A stretch of 64,000 nt of DNA. Source: Salinisphaera aquimarina (GTDB lineage Bacteria > Pseudomonadota > Gammaproteobacteria > Nevskiales > Salinisphaeraceae). This document shows positions 57,527-64,000 of this stretch, piece by piece. Position numbers and translations under genes: made by a program. The DNA lies in contig NZ_JBHRSS010000004.1 in the NCBI RefSeq assembly GCF_042643355.1, positions 62,001-126,000 on the forward strand, read 5' to 3'. The notes beneath the pieces are model-generated. The model searched no databases. It was not told the DNA's origin and saw only the letters and a list, made by a program, of their open reading frames with translations. Position 1 is the first letter of the stretch. The number at the start of each line of letters is the position of its first letter.

Positions 57527-59724
57527 GTCAGAGCATCATCGGCGCGGAACTGCCGCGCATCGAAGGACCGGACAAACTGACCGGCCGGGCCCGCTACGCC
57601 GCGGATTTCCATCCCGAAGGGATGACCTACGCCTACGGCGTCTACAGCACCATCTCCAGCGGTACGATCGTGTCGATCGATACCGCGCAGGCGATGAAAT
57701 GCCCCGGCGTGATCGAGATCTTTCACCACGACAACTTTCCGAAACTGCATCGCTCGCCGGGCAAGTTTCCGGAAGAGAACGTGGTCGACGAAAAGCGCAT
57801 TCCGTTCGAGGACAACACCGTTCACTATGCCGGCCAGTTCGTGGCCCTGGTGGTTGCGGATACGTTCGAACATGCGCGTGCGGCCGCCTACAAGGTAAAG
57901 GTCGATTACGACGCCCGCGCCGCGGCCGCCAATCTTGCCCAGGGTATCGAGGCCAACGGTAGTACCCACGCGAACGACAGTGAGCGCGGCGACCCGGAAG
58001 GCGCGTTCGAGTCGGCTGCGCATCGGATAGACGCGGTCTATACGACGCCGGTGGAAACGCATAACCCGATGGAAACCCATGCCACCGTCGCCCAGTGGGT
58101 TAGTGGGCGGCTCATTGTCCACGAGTCGACCCAGGGCGTGATCTTCACCCGCAATACACTGTCCAAGGTGTTCGATCTGGACCCGAGCCAGCTGGAAGTC
58201 CATGCCGATTTCATCGGCTCGGGCTTCGGCGGCAAGCTGTGGGTATGGCCGCACTGCGTGGCGACCTGCGCCGCCGCGCGTGAACTCGGCCGTCCGGTGC
58301 AGTTCGTGCTTCCGCGCGCACAGATGTTCACCACCGTCGGTCATCGCCCGGAAACCCGTCAGCATGTGCGTCTGGCGGCCGACGACGACGGCAAGCTACA
58401 GTCGATTCGCCACGAGACGGTCAACAGCAGCTCGCCGGTGGGTACCGTCGTCGAGGCCTGTGGCGGTTCCACGGAAGGCTTGTACGACTGCGCGAATCTG
58501 CGTATCAGCCATGCCACTGCGGTCACCAATCGGGGTACGCCGACCGCGATGCGCGCGCCCGGCGCCGGCGTGGGCCTGTTTGCGCTCGAATCCGCCATGG
58601 ATGAGCTCGCCCAGGAGCTGGGCATGGACCCGCTCGAGCTCCGACGCAAAAACTTCACCGCCCATGACCAGGGCGCCGACCTGCCCTATTCCAGTAACCA
58701 TCTGCTGGAGGCCTACGATCGCGCATCCGAAGCCTTCGGCTGGGACAAGCGCACCCCGGAAGTCGGCTCGATGCGCGACGGCGACAAGATGGTCGGCTGG
58801 GGCATGGCGGCCTGCAACTGGGATGCGATGCGCATGCCCTGTGATGCACGGGTGGCGCTGCGTAGCGACGGCACGGCCTCCATTCACTGTGCCAGTCAGG
58901 ATATCGGCACGGGCACCTATACGATTCTTGCCCAGATCGCCAGCCACGAGCTCGGTCTGCCGGTCGACCGGATCAAGGTCGAAATCGGTGATTCGACGTT
59001 CCCGCACGGTCCGCTTTCCGGCGGTTCCTGGGCGACTGCCACGCTGCTGCCCGCCGTGGCCGGGGCGGCACGCGCGGCGATCGCGAAGCTCAAGGAATAC
59101 GCCGCCGATCCCGGCGGCCCCCTGGTCGGCACCAAGCCCAAGGATCTGGTCTACGAGAACGGCACGGTCAAGAATGGCGACGGCAAGTCGGTTTCGATCG
59201 TCGACGTGCTCGAGGCGCAGGGGCTGGTCAGCGCCATGGGCGAAGCGCACACCGAAGGCGCGCCGGATAGCGGCTATTCGTTCGGCGCGTTCGGCGTGCA
59301 CTTCGTCGAAGTGACCTGGGAGCCCGATATCGCACATCTGGCTGTCACGCGGGTGGTTAGCGCAATCGATGCCGGTCAGATCATCAACGCCAAGGCGGCG
59401 CGCAATCAGGTCGAGGGCGCCATTGTCATGGGGTTGGGTTCGGCGTTGTTCGAAACCACGGAGTACGACGAGCGCAACGCCCGTCCGGTCAACAACAACT
59501 ATGCCGAGTATCTGGTGCCGGTGAACGCCGACATGCCCGACATCGACGTCATCCTGCTCGATCATCCCGACTACGAACTCAACGAGTTCGGCGCCAAGGG
59601 CATCGGCGAGATCGGCTTGACCGGCATGCAGGCCGCGGTGGCAAACGCCATCCACCATGCCACCGGCAAGCGCGTGCGTGATCTGCCGATCATGCTAGAC
59701 AAGTTGATGGACGAGGAGTATTAG
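57523..59724 (+). CDS. Aldehyde/xanthine dehydrogenase molybdenum subunit
   Basis: The 733-residue molybdopterin subunit has the motifs IGSGFGGKLW, TAMRAPGAGVGLFALE, SQDIGTGTYTILAQI and the catalytic glutamate Glu696 in AKGIGEIGLTG. Order and features match PaoC/YagR, an aldehyde oxidoreductase with broad aromatic substrates. True xanthine dehydrogenases carry additional purine-binding residues that I cannot confirm, so aldehyde oxidation is preferred. No XdhC/PaoD-type cofactor-loading gene is next to it; it must be elsewhere. Confidence 0.9.
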   Translation: MSQSIIGAELPRIEGPDKLTGRARYAADFHPEGMTYAYGVYSTISSGTIVSIDTAQAMKCPGVIEIFHHDNFPKLHRSPGKFPEENVVDEKRIPFEDNTVHYAGQFVALVVADTFEHARAAAYKVKVDYDARAAAANLAQGIEANGSTHANDSERGDPEGAFESAAHRIDAVYTTPVETHNPMETHATVAQWVSGRLIVHESTQGVIFTRNTLSKVFDLDPSQLEVHADFIGSGFGGKLWVWPHCVATCAAARELGRPVQFVLPRAQMFTTVGHRPETRQHVRLAADDDGKLQSIRHETVNSSSPVGTVVEACGGSTEGLYDCANLRISHATAVTNRGTPTAMRAPGAGVGLFALESAMDELAQELGMDPLELRRKNFTAHDQGADLPYSSNHLLEAYDRASEAFGWDKRTPEVGSMRDGDKMVGWGMAACNWDAMRMPCDARVALRSDGTASIHCASQDIGTGTYTILAQIASHELGLPVDRIKVEIGDSTFPHGPLSGGSWATATLLPAVAGAARAAIAKLKEYAADPGGPLVGTKPKDLVYENGTVKNGDGKSVSIVDVLEAQGLVSAMGEAHTEGAPDSGYSFGAFGVHFVEVTWEPDIAHLAVTRVVSAIDAGQIINAKAARNQVEGAIVMGLGSALFETTEYDERNARPVNNNYAEYLVPVNADMPDIDVILLDHPDYELNEFGAKGIGEIGLTGMQAAVANAIHHATGKRVRDLPIMLDKLMDEEY

Positions 59725-59850
59725 GACCGACACCAAAGCCCATACCCTCAGCCCGCCGGACCTGGACAGTCCGGTGGGCTGAGTCTCGTGTGGCGGCGGG
59801 GCCATACAGGCCTCGAATCGTTTTTCATTTTCCCATCGGGTGTCCACACC

Positions 59851-60216
59851 ATGCTCAAGACCATTGAATTCACCGCCGACGCGGATCACGTCGTCGCGCT
59901 CGAACTCGACGGCGAAGTTGCGGCTACGGATTTCGAGAACGTGCTTGCCGCAGTCGAGGAAAAACTATCGCGGCACGACAAACTCCGTATCTACGTCGAG
60001 ATCAAGTCGATCGGCAGTGTCTCTCCGCAGGCGTTGTTCGAGGACATCAAGACGGCGGTCAAACACTGGAACCGTTTCGAAAAGGAAGCCGTCGTCACCG
60101 ATATCGATGCGATCAGCAGCGCGGTCTCCATGGCCGGGCGGTTTATCCCCGGCATCGAGATCAAGGCGTTCGGGTTCAACCAGCGCGAATCCGCGCATCA
60201 GTGGGTTATTGCCTGA
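59851..60216 (+). CDS. SpoIIAA-like (STAS-type) protein
   Basis: The 121-residue protein fits the SpoIIAA-like family: GEVAATDFENVL, then RIYVEIKSIGSVSP and HWNRFEKEAVVTDI, with a C-terminal GIEIKAFGF strand. The fold is STAS-like; members are thought to bind lipids or to act as anti-anti-sigma relatives, without proof. It follows the molybdoenzyme operon by 126 bases, likely with its own promoter. The ribosome site is weak. Confidence 0.8.
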   Translation: MLKTIEFTADADHVVALELDGEVAATDFENVLAAVEEKLSRHDKLRIYVEIKSIGSVSPQALFEDIKTAVKHWNRFEKEAVVTDIDAISSAVSMAGRFIPGIEIKAFGFNQRESAHQWVIA

Positions 60217-60378
60217 CGCCGGCACGCAACGTTCGCGGACGTGGGCCGACGGCCTCGATCAAGAGCGTGAAAAGGATTATGGCGCAGGCGGCGAGCCGCG
60301 CAATCGATTCACCTCAAAGGTCTATCGATCGAAAGTCGACTTGACCCTGCCCGCGAGTACGGCAACGCTATGGGGCCG

Positions 60379-60392
60379 GGCACGGTCGCTGC
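60379..60392 (+). promoter_or_regulatory. Candidate sigma-54 promoter of dctP
   Basis: GGGCACGGTCGCTGCC contains GG (60379-60380) and GC (60391-60392) separated by 10 bases. The -24 half GGCACG is perfect; the -12 half is CTGC. Transcription would start near 60404, 63 bases before the dctP ATG. Sigma-54 control of dicarboxylate TRAP genes by DctBD is known in other bacteria; no dctBD pair is in this window. Confidence 0.55.
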
Positions 60393-60466
60393 CCGCTCTT
60401 TTAAAAATAAAATCACAGATGCTCGCCACGCGGGTGTCGTTTGCCGATCAGAGGACACTGCCTATC

Positions 60467-61552
60467 ATGAAACGCCGTCAATTCATTACCGGCGCCGCCG
60501 GCGCGGTTGCGGCCGCCAGTACCGTTTTCTCGCCGCTCACCATCGCGCGCAACAAGAAATTCAAGCTCGACATGGTGACTTCCTGGCCCACCTCACTGGA
60601 CACATTGTTCGGCACGGCCCAATACATCGGTCGCTCCATCGAAGCCGCAACCGACGGCGATGTCGAAGTCGAAGTCTTTCCGGCCGGCGCTCAGGTCGGC
60701 GGGCTCGAGGTGTTCGACAGTGTCTCCAGCGGCGCTTTCGCCATGGGCCATACCGCGTCCTACTACTATATCGGCAAGGACCCGGCGCACGCGTTCTTCA
60801 CCACCATGCCGTTCGGCCTGACCGGCAACCAGCAGAACGGCTGGCTGCTCGCCGGCGGCGGTGAGGATCTGTGGAACGAGCTCAACGCGCCCAGCAATCT
60901 GATCGCCTTTACGGCAGGCAACACCGGCGGCCAGACCGGCGGCTGGTTCAACAAGGAAATCAACAGCCCCGAGGACCTCAAGGGCCTGAAGATGCGGTTT
61001 CCAGGCGTGGGCGGCCAGATCATGGGTCGCGCCGGCGTCAATATCCAGAATCTGCCGGGCGGCCAGGTATATTTCGCCCTCGACCGCGGCGTGATCGATG
61101 CGGCCGACTGGGTCAGCCCCTACGACGACGAGATCCTGCAGCTTCAGAAAGCGGCGAAGTACTACTACATGCCCAGCTGGGCCGAGCCCGGCCCCACCCT
61201 CGGGCTGTATCTGAACAACGATATCTTCAAGGATCTGCCCAAGGATATCCGCGAGATGATTCCGGTGGTCGCGCACGCGGCCAACGACCGCATGTTCGCC
61301 CAGTACACGGCCAAGAACGGGCCGGCACTCAAGCGTCTGATCGCGGGCGGCGCCGAGGTGCGCACCTTCCCCTCCGATGTGCTGGATCTGCTGAACAAGT
61401 ACAACAACGAAATCCAGCAGGAACACGTCGAGAAGAATGCGATATACGCCAAGATTCACAAGCAGTGGACCGGCTTTCGCGACGACGTGCGCTCCTGGAC
61501 CGACGTCAGCAGCTACAACTATCTGCGTTATATCAACGGCGATCTGAAGTAA
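60467..61552 (+). CDS. dctP: TRAP transporter substrate-binding protein, TakP-like
   Basis: The 361-residue protein has a twin-arginine leader (MKRRQFITGAAGAVAAAS), so it is exported folded. The mature domain fits the TakP group: KMRFPGVGG with the ligand arginine, then DRGVIDAADWVSPYDD and YYYMPSWAEPG. TakP of Rhodobacter binds 2-oxo acids with sodium; others in the group bind lactate or related acids. Upstream in-frame codons back to 59840 overlap another gene and are not used. It converges on dctM, sharing a hairpin. Confidence 0.9.
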   Translation: MKRRQFITGAAGAVAAASTVFSPLTIARNKKFKLDMVTSWPTSLDTLFGTAQYIGRSIEAATDGDVEVEVFPAGAQVGGLEVFDSVSSGAFAMGHTASYYYIGKDPAHAFFTTMPFGLTGNQQNGWLLAGGGEDLWNELNAPSNLIAFTAGNTGGQTGGWFNKEINSPEDLKGLKMRFPGVGGQIMGRAGVNIQNLPGGQVYFALDRGVIDAADWVSPYDDEILQLQKAAKYYYMPSWAEPGPTLGLYLNNDIFKDLPKDIREMIPVVAHAANDRMFAQYTAKNGPALKRLIAGGAEVRTFPSDVLDLLNKYNNEIQQEHVEKNAIYAKIHKQWTGFRDDVRSWTDVSSYNYLRYINGDLK

Positions 61553-61567
61553 GCGCCGGTTTGATAC

Positions 61568-61597
61568 CCGTGCAACGCCGTATGCGGCGTTGCACGG
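61568..61597. terminator. Shared hairpin between dctP and dctM
   Basis: A perfect 13-base stem (61568-61580 with 61585-61597; arms CCGTGCAACGCCG and its complement) has a TATG loop. It lies 16 bases after the dctP stop and 93 after the dctM stop on the other strand. T tracts are weak on both sides, but the stem is strong enough to end or protect both mRNAs. Confidence 0.7.
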
Positions 61598-61689
61598 CTT
61601 GACCCTGGAATGACCAAGGTCGTCGTCACCTGCCTTGTCTAGCTCAATTCTGGGCTACAGCGCGGGGTCGCGCCACGCGGCTACACGCC

Positions 61690-63060
61690 CTACTTCACGG
61701 CGTTGCTCAACTCCGGCAGCCACAGCACCAGCTGCGGGAACACCCACAGCAGAATCAGTGCGAACAACTGGATTCCGATGAACGGCACCACACCGCGGTA
61801 GATATCGCCGGTGCGGATTCCGGGTGGCGCCACGCCCTTGAGATAGAACAGGGCGAAGCCGAACGGCGGGGTCAGGAACGACGCCTGCAGATTGACCGCG
61901 ATCAATACCGCGAACCACAGCGGGTCGATACCCAGCTTGATCGCGATCGGCGTCACCACCGGAACCACGATGAAGCTGATCTCGATGAAGTCGATGAAGA
62001 AACCGAGCAAGAAGATCACGAGCATCGTGAAGAACAGAAAACCGATCGTGCCGCCGGGCAGATCGATCAGCACCGCGTCGACCAGCTGCGGACCACCCAG
62101 GGACGAAAAGACCATCGTGAACGCGGTGGCGCCGATGAGAATGACGAACACCATGCCGGTGAGCCTGACGGTCTGATCCATCACGGCGCGCAGGTTCACC
62201 CAGGTCAGCCGTTTGTTGACCGCCGCCAGCAGCGTGGCGCCAAGCGCGCCCATGGCACCGGCTTCGGTCGGGGTGGCGATGCCGGCGAAGATCGTTCCCA
62301 GTACCACGAGGATCAACGCCAGCGGCGGCAGCATCATCGCCAGCACGCGCAACACCAGTCGCCGGCCATGGATCTGGCGCGCCGATTCCGGCAAGGCGGG
62401 CGCACGCTCGGGGTGACGCACCGCCACCACCACGACCCACAGCACATACAGCAGCGCCAGCATCACGCCGGGCACGAGCGCGCCGAGGAACAGATCACCG
62501 ACCGATACGCCCATCTGATCGCCGAGGATGATCAGCACGATACTGGGCGGCACGATCTGGCCGAGCGTGCCCGACGCCGCCACCACGCCGCAGGCCAGTC
62601 CCTTGTCGTAGTTGTATTTGAGCATCACCGGCAGCGCCAGCACGCCCATGGTGACCACCGAGGCGCCGACCACGCCGGTCGACGCCGCCAGCAGCGTACC
62701 CACGGCCACAACCGAGATGGCCAGGCCGCCGCGCATGCGTCCGAACAGCACGCCCATGGTTTCCAGCAGGTCTTCGGCGAGCTTGGACTTCTCCAGCATC
62801 ACGCCCATGAAGACGAAGAACGGGACCGCCACCAGCTGGTAGTTGTCCATGATGTTGCCGAATATGCGTCCCGGCAGGATATTCAACCGGGCCATGCGAA
62901 AGACCGGCTCCCAGGGCAGCGTCAACCCGAAATGAGTGACCATGTCGCTGCCGATGAGCGTGAACAGCACGGCCGTGCCGCCGAGGGTGAAGGCCACCGG
63001 ATAGCCGATCAGCAACAGGCTGATGGCCACGGCGAACATCCACAGGGAAAGATAATCCAC
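61690..63060 (-). CDS. dctM: TRAP transporter large membrane subunit
   Basis: The 456-residue protein has about 12 membrane segments and the DctM motifs VPFFVFMGVMLEKS, STGVVGASVVTMG, SGTLGQIVPPSIVLI and ATPTEAGAMGALGA. It is the carrier subunit that moves the substrate with sodium. The start is GTG at 63060 with GGAGGG upstream. It follows dctQ in the same unit. The paired binding-protein gene is on the opposite strand, which is unusual. Confidence 0.94.
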   Translation of the reverse strand: MDYLSLWMFAVAISLLLIGYPVAFTLGGTAVLFTLIGSDMVTHFGLTLPWEPVFRMARLNILPGRIFGNIMDNYQLVAVPFFVFMGVMLEKSKLAEDLLETMGVLFGRMRGGLAISVVAVGTLLAASTGVVGASVVTMGVLALPVMLKYNYDKGLACGVVAASGTLGQIVPPSIVLIILGDQMGVSVGDLFLGALVPGVMLALLYVLWVVVVAVRHPERAPALPESARQIHGRRLVLRVLAMMLPPLALILVVLGTIFAGIATPTEAGAMGALGATLLAAVNKRLTWVNLRAVMDQTVRLTGMVFVILIGATAFTMVFSSLGGPQLVDAVLIDLPGGTIGFLFFTMLVIFLLGFFIDFIEISFIVVPVVTPIAIKLGIDPLWFAVLIAVNLQASFLTPPFGFALFYLKGVAPPGIRTGDIYRGVVPFIGIQLFALILLWVFPQLVLWLPELSNAVK

Positions 63061-63115
63061 TAGCGACGCCCTCCGGCGGCAGAGAGGTCCAGGGACAGGT
63101 CAGCTGTCGGCATGG

Positions 63116-63691
63116 CTAAAGTCCGTCGGTCTGTTCGGTGGCGGGTTCGGACTCGGCCACCTCGCCGTAACCCGGCACGCCGCGTAGAAACGCGATGTTC
63201 TTGATCACCTGACTGATGCCCTGCAGGATCAGCATAGCGAATGCCGCCAGCATCATGGCCTTGATCGGATAGCGTGGCAGCCCGCCGGGGTTCGGGCTTT
63301 GCTCGAGATAGGACCAGGAGCGCTCCACGTAGCCGTAGCAGAAATACAGCCCGAAAACGCAGAATGGCATCAGGAAAGCGAAGGTGCCGAAGATATCGAT
63401 CCATGCACGCGCTCTGGCACTCAGTCGGCTGTAGACGATGTCCACGCGCACATGACCGTCGACCGAGAGCACATAGGCCGCACCGAGCAGAAAGATCAGA
63501 TCGAACGCGTAGGTCTGCATTTCCAGATACACGTTGGCGCTGAGTTGTACCCCCAGGTAATGGCCGAGATAACGCGTGATCACGTTATAGGCGCCGATGA
63601 GCACCATTGCCGCGGCCAGCCACCACATCAGCTTGCCCAACGCGGTCGAGAACGCATCGATGGCGCGGGCCAGTCCCAGAAGAATTGTCAC
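63116..63691 (-). CDS. dctQ: TRAP transporter small membrane subunit
   Basis: The 191-residue protein has four membrane segments. The pattern YLEMQTYAFDLIFLLGAAYVL is typical of DctQ in TakP-type systems, followed by DGHVRVDIVYSRLS. It supports DctM in the membrane. The start is GTG at 63691 with GAGGG upstream. The promoter of dctQM should lie in 63692-63900. Confidence 0.92.
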   Translation of the reverse strand: MTILLGLARAIDAFSTALGKLMWWLAAAMVLIGAYNVITRYLGHYLGVQLSANVYLEMQTYAFDLIFLLGAAYVLSVDGHVRVDIVYSRLSARARAWIDIFGTFAFLMPFCVFGLYFCYGYVERSWSYLEQSPNPGGLPRYPIKAMMLAAFAMLILQGISQVIKNIAFLRGVPGYGEVAESEPATEQTDGL

Positions 63692-63970
63692 GATCTGCCC
63701 TCGAACGCTGTGGCTGGATGGGTACGCGCGATATCACGCAGGCGCGCAAGCTTATCGGACAGGATGGCTGCGAACAAAACCGCGACCTAGGAAACCGCCC
63801 TGCACCGGTCGCCCGGAGTGAGCCACTGCGATCGTGCTCGGGTCGACCACGCGCCACAACTAGGCGGGCTCTATCGTCGGGCTTTCACCACGACAAGTCG
63901 CAAGCATCGGGTAGTATCAATCGCACCGCCCGGGGCAACCGGCGATCATCCAGAACCAGACGAGGCAGAC

Positions 63971-64000
63971 GTGACGCGAAATATACTCATCACCGGTGGC
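63971..64000 (+). CDS. Start of an NAD-binding dehydrogenase/epimerase gene (cut by right edge)
   Basis: A GTG at 63971 with GAGG six bases upstream opens a frame reading TRNILITGG to the edge. This is the first strand and glycine turn of a Rossmann fold, as in SDR or NAD-dependent epimerase proteins. Only ten codons are visible, so the product cannot be set further. Confidence 0.5.
   Translation, partial: MTRNILITGG

Noticed and set aside
59840..60466. Long upstream extension of dctP to 59840
   Set aside because: It runs out of frame through the SpoIIAA-like gene, is Ser/Arg-rich and would hide the twin-arginine leader that begins at 60467.

Overview
The window reads as a chromosomal stretch of a high-GC, halotolerant gammaproteobacterium. 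The cell-envelope and fatty-acid gene order (fabD-fabG-acpP-fabF-pabB-pabC-mltG-tmk-holB-pilZ and nudJ-mnmA-hflD) is gammaproteobacterial. A choline-sulfatase plus BetT-type transporter pair fits an osmolyte-using marine or saline organism. My best guess is Salinisphaera or a close relative; this is inference from gene content, not a database match. I saw no tRNA, rRNA, CRISPR array, insertion sequence or phage module.

Layout. 1-4.0 kb: an acetoin/butanediol-type dehydrogenase (cut by the left edge), a short-chain dehydrogenase and an AcoR-like sigma-54 activator, all on the minus strand. Both dehydrogenases have a -24/-12 type promoter and an upstream TGCAAC-type inverted repeat, so the three genes form a plausible self-contained regulon. 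4.1-7.2 kb: a FadH-like 2,4-dienoyl-CoA reductase and a nitronate monooxygenase family enzyme. 7.4-11 kb: betT and betC. 11.8-17.5 kb: recQ, a hemolysin-III family membrane protein, a cytochrome b561 and fadE with terminators. A TetR regulator is divergent from fadE, with two palindromes between them. 18.5-27.2 kb: the fatty-acid/folate/replication operon, with pabB inserted between fabF and pabC and with plsX-fabH absent. 27.3-32.5 kb: nudJ-mnmA-hflD and acnA.

32.5-46.3 kb is more accessory: a dispersed-repeat-like patch, gene remnants, a royal-jelly/Yellow-family secreted protein, an MHYT-GGDEF-EAL membrane protein, a nitrilase, small secreted proteins of unknown function, a DUF4185 protein head-to-head with a transglutaminase, msrA, an alpha/beta hydrolase, an alkylation-repair pair (Ada-AlkA fusion plus Ogt), a small lipoprotein and a thioredoxin-like protein with a CAYC active site. 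46.3-51.2 kb: a minimal ethanolamine route (eutB-eutC-permease) followed by a SelA-like PLP protein. A decayed LtrA-family gene lies upstream of it. 51.8-54.3 kb: a GAF-PAS-LOV-GGDEF-EAL protein that is probably a blue-light-responsive cyclic-di-GMP enzyme.

56.0-59.7 kb: a three-subunit molybdenum aldehyde/xanthine dehydrogenase of the PaoABC type, apparently cytoplasmic, followed by a SpoIIAA-like protein. 60.4-63.7 kb: a TakP-type TRAP transporter whose binding-protein gene (with its own good -24/-12 sigma-54 match) converges on the dctQ-dctM membrane genes. The first codons of an NAD-binding protein gene lie at the right edge.

Functionally the window joins use of small carbon and nitrogen compounds (acetoin/butanediol, ethanolamine, choline sulfate, nitriles, aldehydes, 2-oxo acids) to core lipid synthesis. 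Three cyclic-di-GMP components are present: two GGDEF-EAL proteins and PilZ.
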